Positions 52,981 to 61,524 of a stretch of 64,000 nucleotides of DNA are shown one piece after another. This stretch comes from Nakamurella leprariae (GTDB taxonomy: Bacteria; Actinomycetota; Actinomycetes; Mycobacteriales; Nakamurellaceae). The notes below the pieces were generated by a model. That model had not been told where the DNA came from. It saw only the letters and a list, made by a program, of their open reading frames with translations, and ran no database searches. The stretch's first letter is position 1. Every line of letters begins with the position of its first letter. The stretch spans positions 124,001 through 188,000 of the forward strand of contig NZ_JAERWK010000023.1 of the NCBI RefSeq assembly GCF_016918035.1. Direction: 5' to 3'. The translations under genes and the position numbers were made by a program.

Positions 52981-53903
52981 CGGGTCGGGACCTCTCGGGG
53001 CAGGCCGAGGGTCACCACGACCATTCGGCAGACGTTGCGGGTGGACGGGACGGTGCGCAGCACCCACCGGTCGATGGACTCGAGCCGGTGCCAGACAGGA
53101 TCGGACAGTTCGGTGAAGTTCTGCAGACGGCTGAGCAGTTGGAACGGGCGCCACTGCACGAGCCGGAACCAGCGCTGCATGAGAGCGAGATCGCCCTTGT
53201 CCAGCGACCGTTCGTCGGGGGAGTGGGTGTGCGGTGGGAACCGACGGGTGACCGGCGCCGAATTGCGCAGGCGGCGCAGCCAGTCCGGGACGAACAGCAC
53301 CGGTTCGCAGAACACCGCCACCGCGCCGGGCGCCAGCATCCGCCCCAGCGCGGCCATGGCCAGGTCGCGGTCGAAGTGGTGCACGACGTTGTTGCCGATG
53401 ATCGCGTCGAACTGCTCGATCGCCAGCCCGGCCGCGGCCGGGTCGAACGACTCGATCGGGCTGTGCACGAAGGTGACCCGGTCGGCCACCCCGGAGACCT
53501 CGGCGCGGCGACGCGCCACCTCCAGGATGCCGCCGGAGACGTCGATGCCGACCACCTCGGCGCCCTGCAGGGCCAGCCACACCGCCAGCGACCCGGAGCC
53601 GGCGCCGACCTCGAGGATCCGCTTCCCGGCCAGCGGCCGGATCTCGTCGATCGCCGCGGTCAGGTAGTCCACGTGCTCCCGGTTGGCGAACGGGATGACG
53701 GCCGGGTCGATCCGGTACGCCTCGTCCGACCAGTCCGCGAGCAGGCCGGCGGCCATGGCGTCGTAGGTCTCGGCCTCGTGGGCGTGCCGGTCGGCCAGGG
53801 TCAGCGCAGGCCCGTGCTGATGATGCGCGTGGGCGTGGTGGTCGGCTGTGTGGTGGTCGGGTGGTGGTGCCCCGGTGGCGGGGTCAGCGAGATCGGTCGA
53901 CAC
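52977..53903 (-). CDS. Class I SAM-dependent methyltransferase with His-rich N-terminus
   Basis: This 308-aa methyltransferase has the SAM site KRILEVGAGSGSLAVWLALQGAEVVGIDVSGG near residue 93 and a later IIGNNVVHHFD. The substrate may be a sugar of the repeat unit, the terminal residue or a lipid intermediate. The first 35 residues hold many histidines (DHHTADHHAHAHHQH) that might bind metal. The GTG at 53903 has GGAG seven bases upstream and overlaps the glycosyltransferase gene by only 20 nt. An upstream in-frame ATG at 53939 has a weak site and is less likely. Confidence 0.85.
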   Translation of the reverse strand: MSTDLADPATGAPPPDHHTADHHAHAHHQHGPALTLADRHAHEAETYDAMAAGLLADWSDEAYRIDPAVIPFANREHVDYLTAAIDEIRPLAGKRILEVGAGSGSLAVWLALQGAEVVGIDVSGGILEVARRRAEVSGVADRVTFVHSPIESFDPAAAGLAIEQFDAIIGNNVVHHFDRDLAMAALGRMLAPGAVAVFCEPVLFVPDWLRRLRNSAPVTRRFPPHTHSPDERSLDKGDLALMQRWFRLVQWRPFQLLSRLQNFTELSDPVWHRLESIDRWVLRTVPSTRNVCRMVVVTLGLPREVPTR

Positions 53904-54933
53904 GGATGGGCTCCAGGGCGAGTCGGAGGAGACGGGCATGGTCGGCGGCTCGGGTCCGCAGGGCGGCGGCCCGATCAGGTCGATCGGGGTCGGGACGGGC
54001 CCGGGCCACGGCGGCCCGGACGGTGTGCACGGCGGCGCGGCCGCCGAAGCCGACGACTTCCATCACGCGCAGCGCGAGTCCGGCCGTTGCACCGGCCCGG
54101 CGGGCGTACCAGCGGTTCAGGGCGCGCAGCGCCTCCGGTGACGCCCGGCCGGTGACCTGTCGGCTGGACGAGCCCATGAAGTGCACCGCGGTGGTGTCGG
54201 CCGCGTACCAGACGTGCCAACCGGCCGCGGTGACTCGTTGGCACAGGTCGACATCGTCCATGTAGACGAAGATGTCGTCGTCGAAGGCGCCGACCTGGTC
54301 GAGTGCGACGCGTCGCACCATCATCACCGCGCTGGACACCCAGCCGGGCCGGAACGGCTCGGGGGTGTCGATGCCCAGGTAGATGCCGGCCGTGCGGTGC
54401 CGGCTCGGGTCGCCGCCGATCCGGCCCAGCCGGTCCAGGCCGAGCAGGTAGCAGGCCAGCGTCCGCAGCGTGACGTCCTGGCCCGCGGTCCAGCGTTGCC
54501 ACGACCCGTCCGCGTACACCAGCCGCGGGCCGACCACCGCGGCGAGCGGGTCCCGATCCAGATGGGCGCGCATCGCGACGATGCCGTCGGGCGCCAGCCG
54601 GGCGTCGGTGTTGATGAGCAGCAGCTCGGGCGCCTCGGCCAGGGCGATCGCCTGGTTGTTGGCCCGGCAGAAGCCGACGTTCTCCGCGTTCTCCAGCACG
54701 GTGACGTCCGGCCAGGCGCGGCGCAGGTGCTCGGCCGATCCGTCGCCGGAGGCGTTGTCCACCACGATGATCTCGTTGTCGGTGTCGGCCGGGGTGGCGG
54801 CGACGACGCTGGCCAGGCAGTCGTCGAGCAGCCCGACGGTGTTCCACGTGACGATCACGGTGGTCAGCCGGCGTCGCGGGGACACCTGCTCGGCCACCGC
54901 GGTGGGGCTCGGGCGCGTGATCAGGTCCGTCAC
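53884..54933 (-). CDS. Glycosyltransferase family 2 (rhamnosyltransferase-like)
   Basis: This 349-aa GT-A-fold transferase has VIVTWNTVGLLDDCLASV near the N-terminus, EIIVVDNASGDGSAEHL, and NVGFCRANNQAIALAEAPELLLINTDARL with the D-x-D-like donor site. The later DIFVYMDDVDLCQRVTAAGW is characteristic of rhamnosyl- and related transferases. A GTG at 54942 overlaps the polymerase stop, but the GTG at 54933 is preceded at ideal distance by GGAGGTGATC, an exact complement of the 16S rRNA 3' end. The 3' end overlaps the methyltransferase start by 20 nt. Confidence 0.9.
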   Translation of the reverse strand: MTDLITRPSPTAVAEQVSPRRRLTTVIVTWNTVGLLDDCLASVVAATPADTDNEIIVVDNASGDGSAEHLRRAWPDVTVLENAENVGFCRANNQAIALAEAPELLLINTDARLAPDGIVAMRAHLDRDPLAAVVGPRLVYADGSWQRWTAGQDVTLRTLACYLLGLDRLGRIGGDPSRHRTAGIYLGIDTPEPFRPGWVSSAVMMVRRVALDQVGAFDDDIFVYMDDVDLCQRVTAAGWHVWYAADTTAVHFMGSSSRQVTGRASPEALRALNRWYARRAGATAGLALRVMEVVGFGGRAAVHTVRAAVARARPDPDRPDRAAALRTRAADHARLLRLALEPIRVDRSR

Positions 54934-54936
54934 GGG

Positions 54937-54946
54937 GATCACCTCC
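54937..54946 (-). promoter_or_regulatory. Perfect Shine-Dalgarno sequence
   Basis: GGAGGTGATC is fully complementary to the 3' end of bacterial 16S rRNA and lies a few bases before the GTG at 54933. It decides the start of the glycosyltransferase gene and suggests strong translation within the operon. Confidence 0.75.
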
Positions 54947-57900
54947 AGTCCAGGGAGTGCACGGTGGTGCCGGGGTCGGGTTGCAGCAGGCGGGGGGCCG
55001 GGCGGTCGTCCGGTCCGGCGCCGGGCAGGTCGGTGATCCAGACCGTGAACCCGGCGATCCCGGGTTGCAGCCAGGCCACCCGGCCGCCACCGGGGTCGAC
55101 CACCGGCCGGGCCACCGGCTCGTCGACTCCAGCGGTGACCGGTCGGGTCCCGGCCGGGCCGGTCAGCACCAGCTGGGCGCCGGCCGCGACATCGGCCACG
55201 CTCACCACCGCGGATCCGTCCGGCAGCCAGGCCGGGCCGGTGCTGGCCGAGCCGGACCCGCCGTCGTCGAGCGGCTGGACGGCGGCGCCGGTGGTGGCGT
55301 CCATCCGGAACAGGCCGCGGTCGTCGCCGTCGGCCCAGGTGAACGCCACGGTGCCGCCATCGGGAGAGACGGCCGGGTCGGCGTCGCGGACGGGCAGCGC
55401 CCCGGCGGTGCCGTTGGTCAGGTTGACCACCGAGCCGGGCTGGTCGAGGCGCTGCAGATCGAGCCGCAGCAGGAACGACTCACCGGTGGCCGGGGAGGTG
55501 TTGGTGACGGTCAGGAAGCGCCCGTCCGGGGAGAACGCCGGCGCGGCGTTGCTGCGCGGGTCGCCGGCGGCCACCCCGTCCTGCGCGTCCTCCAGCCACG
55601 GGTCGGTGAGCTGACGGACCGAGCCGTCGGCGGCCCGCAGGAACACCTGGGGCAGGCCCGCGTCTGTCACCTCGGTGGCCGCGTCGGTCTGCAGGGCCAG
55701 CGACAGCGGTCGCAGCACGTCCAGGGTCACGTGCTCGCGGCGGGCGGTGCCGGGCGCCGGGGCCGGGTGCGGCGCGGCCGGGGTGTCCGGCACCGGAGCC
55801 AGCGCGGTGAACGCCACCGTCCGCCGGTCCGGTGCCCAGCGCGCGTCGATCGGTGCGACACCGTCCGGCAGCGGCAGGATCTCGCGGTCGGTGAGGTCGG
55901 TCGACGCGGACAGCAGCTGGGTTCGGCCCCCGGGCGCCGACGCGACCAGCAGCAGCCGCGAGTCGGACGCCGCCGACCCGATGGCGCCGGGGCCGGCGGT
56001 GCCCGGGGCCGGGCCCGGTGTGGTCGTCCAGTCGAACCAGTCGATGGCCAGGTCGGTCGACGCCAGCAGCGGCGTCCCCTGCCCGCCGGTCAGATCGATC
56101 ACGCAGATGCAGGTGGTGAAGATGTCCAGCGCGCCGACGAACCCGACCCACCGGTCGTCCGGGCTGAATTTCGGTGCGAACGCGGACATCTCGGTGACCG
56201 TGCACCGCTCGGTGGGCAGCCGGGTGGTGCACTGCGCGCCGTCGGTGAGCACCCGCTCCGGCCCGCCGGCGGTGGCCTGGGTGATCAGCGACCAGTCCGC
56301 CGACCGCACGCCGAGCAGCGACAGTTCGTCCGTGTCACTGGGGCGGCCCTCCCCGCGGTAGGAGGCGGCCACCACCAGGGTGCCGTCGGTGGTGATGTCC
56401 GGATCGGTGTCGAAGAACGGATGGTCGGTGACGCGGGCCCGGTCGTTCCCGTCGACGCCGAGCCGGCTGATCCCGGTGCGGTCCCCGGTGGAGTCGGCCA
56501 GCACCAGCGTCCGGCCGTCGGCGGCCAGCGTCGGGTCCGAGTCGAACCCGCCCACCGGCACGGTGACCGCGGTCAGATTGGTGCTCTCGAGGGTGCGCAG
56601 ATCCATCCGGAACACCGCGACCACCGGGAACCACGGCGCCTGCGCCGTGTAGATCAGGAACGAACCGGTGGGATCGACGTCCGGGTGGGCGATCTGGTAG
56701 CCCAGGGTGCGGATCGGCCGCACATCGGTGCCGTCCGGGTCCATCAGCGCGATGGTCTCCGGCGAGCCGACCCGCCCGGACCGGACGGTGAACACGATCT
56801 TGTTGCCGCCGTACACGAACCGTGGCCAGTTGTAGAACCGCCCGTCCGCCGGGGTGATCCGGCGGATGCCGGTGCCGTCGGTGCCGGCCACGAAGATGCC
56901 CTGCACCCCGGTGGCCCGCTCGACGGCCGAGAACACCAGGCGGGTGGACGGATCGACCGCGACGGCCGGCGCCGGCGTGACCCCGGCGGGCGGGACGGAG
57001 GACGTGGTCGGGAGCGGGGTCGGGGGCGTGGTCGGCGGCGTGGCCGCCGTCGGGGTGGTCGCTGCTGTCGGTGTCGTCGCCACTGTCGGGACAGTGCTGG
57101 TGCCCGGCGCCGGGCTGGTGGTGGTCGGGTCCGCCCCGGGCTGGGCGGTCGCCGGCCCCACCGGGCTCAGCGCCACCCCGGCGACCACCGCCGCAACCAC
57201 CGCCGGCACCAGCACGACCGGCCGCAGCCGGCGGCGACGGGGCACCCGGTGCGTCAGTGGGGTCCGGCCGGTCAGCAGCTCGTCGACCAGCTCCGGGTCG
57301 GACGGGGCCGGCGCCCGCCGCGGCCAGCGCGGCGGCAGTGGCGCCGGCGGTCGGGGGCGCCGCGGCGGCGTCGGCGACGGGACGGGCGGCACCGGGGCGG
57401 AGACGGCGATCTCCGAGCACGCCACCAGCAGCCCGGCCACCACCCAGAACAGGGCCAACGGGATGTCCTGCCGCATCGAGAAGCCGAGCAGCTCCTCGAT
57501 GCCCACGAAGAGCACCACGCCGGCTGCCCCGATGCCGACCGCCGCGAGCAGTCGGTCGGTGGTGCGGCGGGCCAGCCGCACCGCGACCGTGACCAGTGAG
57601 GCGCCCACCACGACGACCGAGGCCAGGCCGAGCACGCCGGCCTCGGACAGGTACATCAGGTACAGGTTGTGCACCGGGTTGCCGAAGAAGATCACCGGGA
57701 ACGGCTCGTACCGCGGCAGCACCGTCTCGAACGCGTTCAGCCCGACGCCGATGCCCCAGTGGTCGTCGAACATGGTCCAGGCGATGTCGTTGAGCTGTCC
57801 ACGCGAGTCGAGCTCCTCCTGGTAGTGCCCCGTCCCGAAGTTGGCCTGCACCAGGTCGGTCAGCTGCGGCAGGAACGCCACGGCCAGCACTGCCGCGGCG

Positions 57901-58907
57901 GCCAGCCCCCAACCCACGGCCCGCCACGGGATCCGCCCGCGGGCCAGGCCGAGCCCGACGACGCCGACCGCGACGACCGCGAACGCCACCAGCGCGGCCC
58001 GGGTCTGCGCGATGACCAGCGGCAGCAGCGCCGCGGCGGTCAGTCCGGTGGCCAGCAGGCGGGGCAGCCCGCGGCGCAGCTCCACGGCCAGGGCCAGCCC
58101 GAGCAGCGCGATGATGCCGAGCGAGCAGCCCATGAACACCGGGTGGGTCACCGTGCCGAACGGTCGTCCCAGTGACGAGGTGTCGGTGGTGCGCTCGCCG
58201 AGCTCGGTGGGGATGCCCAGGAACGACAGACCCAGCACCCCGCCGGTGGTCGCCTGCAGCACCACCACCACGAGCTCCACGAGCACGAAGACGCCCAGCC
58301 CGGCCAGCACCGCGACCACGTGCCGGCGGGTGCGCACCCGGACGGCCAGGTACCAGAACAGCAGCGCCATGAACCCGCAGCGGGCCAGTTCGGCGGCGCC
58401 CAGCAGCAGCGTCGGGGTGATCAGCAGGCTGGGCAGCAGCAGCGCCGCGGCCAGCGGTGGCATCCACAGGATCCGTCGGCGCCGGAACGCCGCGCGCAGG
58501 TCGGTCAGCAGCGTGCCCTCGGCGATCCACAGCCCGTACAGCACCAGCACCAGCAGGTCGAACGTGGTGACGTAGACCGAGATCGCGCCGCCCGAGTGCT
58601 CCAGGTCCTGGGCGGTGAGCGACTTGTGCAGCAGCACGGCCAGTGACGCGACGGTCAGGAAGGTGACCACCTCACTGGCGGAGCTGCCCCGGACGGTCCG
58701 GCTCAGCAGCGGCCACACCTGCCGGGACCGCAGCACCACCCCCACCGGCGCCAGGTCCCGGCGGCACGCCCACAGCACCACGACCGCCACCAGGGCGGCA
58801 CCGAGCACCGCGAGCACGGTGGGGCCGAGCGGGGCCAGGGCCGCAGCCGCCAGCACCACCGCCAGCAGCACCAGCACCGTGCTCCCGGCGCGTCGGAGGA
58901 CGTTCAC
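54939..58907 (-). CDS. O-antigen ligase/polymerase (Wzy_C) fused to extracellular PD40 beta-propeller
   Basis: This exceptional 1322-aa fusion has three parts. Residues about 1-500 form a polytopic membrane domain of the O-antigen ligase/polymerase family, with VTHPVFMGCSLGIIALLG, IAQTRAALVAF and, in the large loop and after it, NPVHNLYLMYLSEAGVLGL near residue 410. A Pro/Arg-rich cytoplasmic stretch, a further membrane span near 565-585 (VVLVPAVVAAVVAGVAL) and a Thr/Pro linker follow. Residues about 640-1322 are a TolB/PD40-type propeller presumably outside the cell. The repeats include PDVDPTGSFLIYTA, APKFSPDDRWVGFVGALD, APAFSPDGRFLTVT and DPAVSPDGGTVAFTW. The GTG at 58907 has GGAGA six bases upstream and overlaps the preceding stop. 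The front half should polymerise the second polysaccharide. Confidence 0.85.
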   Translation of the reverse strand: MNVLRRAGSTVLVLLAVVLAAAALAPLGPTVLAVLGAALVAVVVLWACRRDLAPVGVVLRSRQVWPLLSRTVRGSSASEVVTFLTVASLAVLLHKSLTAQDLEHSGGAISVYVTTFDLLVLVLYGLWIAEGTLLTDLRAAFRRRRILWMPPLAAALLLPSLLITPTLLLGAAELARCGFMALLFWYLAVRVRTRRHVVAVLAGLGVFVLVELVVVVLQATTGGVLGLSFLGIPTELGERTTDTSSLGRPFGTVTHPVFMGCSLGIIALLGLALAVELRRGLPRLLATGLTAAALLPLVIAQTRAALVAFAVVAVGVVGLGLARGRIPWRAVGWGLAAAAVLAVAFLPQLTDLVQANFGTGHYQEELDSRGQLNDIAWTMFDDHWGIGVGLNAFETVLPRYEPFPVIFFGNPVHNLYLMYLSEAGVLGLASVVVVGASLVTVAVRLARRTTDRLLAAVGIGAAGVVLFVGIEELLGFSMRQDIPLALFWVVAGLLVACSEIAVSAPVPPVPSPTPPRRPRPPAPLPPRWPRRAPAPSDPELVDELLTGRTPLTHRVPRRRRLRPVVLVPAVVAAVVAGVALSPVGPATAQPGADPTTTSPAPGTSTVPTVATTPTAATTPTAATPPTTPPTPLPTTSSVPPAGVTPAPAVAVDPSTRLVFSAVERATGVQGIFVAGTDGTGIRRITPADGRFYNWPRFVYGGNKIVFTVRSGRVGSPETIALMDPDGTDVRPIRTLGYQIAHPDVDPTGSFLIYTAQAPWFPVVAVFRMDLRTLESTNLTAVTVPVGGFDSDPTLAADGRTLVLADSTGDRTGISRLGVDGNDRARVTDHPFFDTDPDITTDGTLVVAASYRGEGRPSDTDELSLLGVRSADWSLITQATAGGPERVLTDGAQCTTRLPTERCTVTEMSAFAPKFSPDDRWVGFVGALDIFTTCICVIDLTGGQGTPLLASTDLAIDWFDWTTTPGPAPGTAGPGAIGSAASDSRLLLVASAPGGRTQLLSASTDLTDREILPLPDGVAPIDARWAPDRRTVAFTALAPVPDTPAAPHPAPAPGTARREHVTLDVLRPLSLALQTDAATEVTDAGLPQVFLRAADGSVRQLTDPWLEDAQDGVAAGDPRSNAAPAFSPDGRFLTVTNTSPATGESFLLRLDLQRLDQPGSVVNLTNGTAGALPVRDADPAVSPDGGTVAFTWADGDDRGLFRMDATTGAAVQPLDDGGSGSASTGPAWLPDGSAVVSVADVAAGAQLVLTGPAGTRPVTAGVDEPVARPVVDPGGGRVAWLQPGIAGFTVWITDLPGAGPDDRPAPRLLQPDPGTTVHSLDWR

Positions 58908-59998
58908 ACCGGTTCTCCCGCCCACGGTCTCGTCGGATCGGCGGAGACATGACCGACCACCGCGGCCGCCGGGTCAGCGGTCGGGATCGGCGCGGGTCGG
59001 GTCATGGTGGGGGAGGGGGAGCGGCGCGGCTCCGACCGGTACCCGCGCTCGGTGGAGTGCAGCATGATCTTCCAGAACGCCCAGCGGGCGAACCGGGTGT
59101 CGGCCAGCGCGGACCCGTCCCGCAGCGCCCACCGCAGGGGCGGCACGGTGACCCGGTTGAACATCGCGTTGCGGACGGTCATCCGGATCCGGCCGCGCCG
59201 CGACGCGGTGCGGCTCAGCACGCCGTACCGCTCCAGCAGGTCGGGCTCCGGGATGAGCACCTCGAGGTCGCGCAGGCCCCGGCCGATCGACTCCTGCAGC
59301 CGGCAGGCGCTGGCCAACCCGTGCGGGTGGAAGTGCTGCCCGAACGCGGCCGGTTCGTACACCACCGGGTAGCCCGCCCTGGTCCAGCGGTAGCCGAGTT
59401 CCACGTCCTCGTGGCCGATGTGGGCCCAGTCCTGGTGGAAGACCAGGTTGCGATCCAGCATCGTCCGCCGCGGCAGGCTCAGGTTCATCGACCAGTGGTA
59501 GCGGTAGGACACGGCCTGCCCGGCGCGGTCGGCGATCTCGTCGTAGGCGAACGGCCGGTACCAGTTGATGAACGGGTCGTCCGGCATGAGCGTGGACTGC
59601 TCGACCCGGCCGATCACCGCGACCGGTCCGTCGTGCCGGGCGTGGGCCTCGACGTGCCGGCGGACGAAGTCCGGGCCGACCCAGACGTCGTCGTTCATGA
59701 ACAGCGCCAGGTCACCGGTCGCGGCCCGCAGTGCGTCGTTCCGCTTCACCGCGGGCAGCCGCTCGTCGCCGAACAACAGCCGGATGCGAACGGCCGAGTC
59801 GGCGGCCAGCTCCCGGACCATGGCCGGGGTGCCGTCGGCCGAATTGTCCGCGACCAGGATCTCCAGTCGGTCGTCCGGGTAGTCCTGGGCCAGCAGGTGC
59901 ATGAGCGTCACCCGGCCGACCTCGCACCGGTTGTACGTCGGGATGATGACCGACACCTTCGGCAGCGCCGACCCGGTCGCGGTCGATGGCTCGTTCAC
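58904..59998 (-). CDS. Glycosyltransferase family 2
   Basis: This 364-aa GT-A-fold transferase has VSVIIPTYNRCEVGRVTLMHL, EILVADNSADGTP, and AVKRNDALRAATGDLALFMNDDVWVGPDFV with the metal-binding Asp pair. HEDVELGYRWTRAGYPVVYEP follows, as in rhamnosyl/galactosyl-type transferases. The last 60 residues are Pro/Ala-rich. The GTG start overlaps the flippase stop (GTGA), and its own stop overlaps the polymerase start, so it is fully coupled within the operon. Confidence 0.88.
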   Translation of the reverse strand: MNEPSTATGSALPKVSVIIPTYNRCEVGRVTLMHLLAQDYPDDRLEILVADNSADGTPAMVRELAADSAVRIRLLFGDERLPAVKRNDALRAATGDLALFMNDDVWVGPDFVRRHVEAHARHDGPVAVIGRVEQSTLMPDDPFINWYRPFAYDEIADRAGQAVSYRYHWSMNLSLPRRTMLDRNLVFHQDWAHIGHEDVELGYRWTRAGYPVVYEPAAFGQHFHPHGLASACRLQESIGRGLRDLEVLIPEPDLLERYGVLSRTASRRGRIRMTVRNAMFNRVTVPPLRWALRDGSALADTRFARWAFWKIMLHSTERGYRSEPRRSPSPTMTRPAPIPTADPAAAVVGHVSADPTRPWAGEPV

Positions 59999-61524
59999 GT
60001 CAACACCTCTCGGAAGGCTCGGTGCCACCGGGTGGCGACCAGGGCGGCCAGGTGGCCGACGACGGCGGCGAGCACCACGACCGGCCAGGGCAGGTGCAGC
60101 AGCCGCGCGACCAGCAGGGCCAGGCCGCCGACCGCCGCGGCCAGGGCGACCCCGGCCAGCCGGCGGGCATCGAGGGTCAGCGCCATGTGCCGGCGGATGG
60201 CCAGGGTGGACGCGGTCAGCACGTACACCGCGGTGATGAGCGCGGCCAGCGCGGCGCCGATCATCCCGACGCCCGCGACCAGCGCGACGCAGCTGACGAT
60301 GGTCAGCACCAAGGCGATCGCGTTGTAGCGCAGGGTGATCCGCTGGAACCCGCCGGCCAGCAGCACCAGCGACTGCCATGCGTTGACCACCATGAGGACC
60401 AGCGCGATCCCCAGCACGGTCATGGTGGGCGCGGCCGGGGTGAACGCCGGGCCGAACACGGTCTGCAGCATCGGGCCGGCCGCGGCCAGCAGCGCCAGCG
60501 GTACCAGCACGAACACGGCCACCAGTGCCTCGGTGCCGCGGCGGTACCAGGCTCGCAGCGCGACAGCGTCCTGCCCGGCCCAGGCCCGGGAGACCAGTGG
60601 GAACAGCACCCCGATGAACACCGCGCTGGCCAGCAGCAGGTATTCGACCGGGCGGTGCGCGGCCCCGTACCGGCCCACGTCGGAGTCCGGCCGCATCGTC
60701 GACAGCACGACCGTGTCCAGCTTCAGCGACAGCACCCCGATGAGCAGTGCCGGACCGATGGGCAGCGCCTCGATGAGCAGCCGCCGCACCAGGTCCCGCC
60801 GCACCTGCAGCCGCACCCGGTAGCGGCGCCGGGCCAGCGGCAACGCGACCGCCGCGCCGGCCACGATCCCGGCCACCGGCGCGGCGAACAGCCCCGGCAG
60901 CGGCGCCCCGGCGGCCAGCAGCACCAGCACCACCGCGGTCTCGACGGCCTCCATCACCACCCGGACCAGCGCCTCGTACTGCTGCTCGACCCGGACGTGG
61001 AACGCCACCAGCGCCACCGACAGCAGCGCGTCACCGAAGAACACCAGCGCCGACACCAGGGCGGCCAGGTGTACGACGGCCGGCTCGCCGAGCCCCCACA
61101 GCACCAGCTGCGGCAGCAGCACCGCCACCACCGCCAGTGCCCCGCGCACGGCCAGCATCGTGCCGACCAGCTCACCCTCGCGCTGCGGCTCCCGGGCCAC
61201 CTCGCGGATCACCAGCTGGGTCAGCCCGAAGTCGGCCACCAACCCGGCCAGCAGCGTCAGGGTCAGCACCAGCACGTACGAGCCGTACGCGTCCGGGCCC
61301 AGGGCGCGGACCAGCGCGACCGTGGTGACCAGGTTCAGTCCGAGATGCAACACCTTGGCCACGATCTGGGTGCCGGTGCTGACCATCACGCCCCGGCCGA
61401 CCCCGGTGGCCGGTTCCGGACCGGCGGTCGCGCCGTCCGGCATCACCGCTCCGGGCGGTCCGGGCGGCTCGGACGGGGGTGCCGCCGCGCCCGGCGGGTG
61501 CGCGGGAGGAGGGGAGGGGTGCAT
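59995..61524 (-). CDS. Polysaccharide flippase (Wzx-like), second locus
   Basis: This 509-aa membrane protein has about 14 helices and belongs to the polysaccharide-transport/MATE-like flippase family. A Pro-rich cytoplasmic N-terminus of about 45 residues precedes GVMVSTGTQIVAKVLHLGLNLVTTVALVRALGPDAYGSYVLVLTL, the family's start. LIEALPIGPALLIGVLSLKLDTVVLS is a second hallmark. Start and Wzz stop overlap by 1 nt. It is distinct from the flippase at 26228-27520, so each polysaccharide locus has its own export protein. Confidence 0.9.
   Translation of the reverse strand: MHPSPPPAHPPGAAAPPSEPPGPPGAVMPDGATAGPEPATGVGRGVMVSTGTQIVAKVLHLGLNLVTTVALVRALGPDAYGSYVLVLTLTLLAGLVADFGLTQLVIREVAREPQREGELVGTMLAVRGALAVVAVLLPQLVLWGLGEPAVVHLAALVSALVFFGDALLSVALVAFHVRVEQQYEALVRVVMEAVETAVVLVLLAAGAPLPGLFAAPVAGIVAGAAVALPLARRRYRVRLQVRRDLVRRLLIEALPIGPALLIGVLSLKLDTVVLSTMRPDSDVGRYGAAHRPVEYLLLASAVFIGVLFPLVSRAWAGQDAVALRAWYRRGTEALVAVFVLVPLALLAAAGPMLQTVFGPAFTPAAPTMTVLGIALVLMVVNAWQSLVLLAGGFQRITLRYNAIALVLTIVSCVALVAGVGMIGAALAALITAVYVLTASTLAIRRHMALTLDARRLAGVALAAAVGGLALLVARLLHLPWPVVVLAAVVGHLAALVATRWHRAFREVLT

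Noticed and set aside
54939-58925. Starting the polymerase-propeller gene at the GTG at 58925
   Set aside because: The GTG at 58907 has GGAGA at better spacing and overlaps the upstream stop in the same GTGA manner as other genes of the operon.
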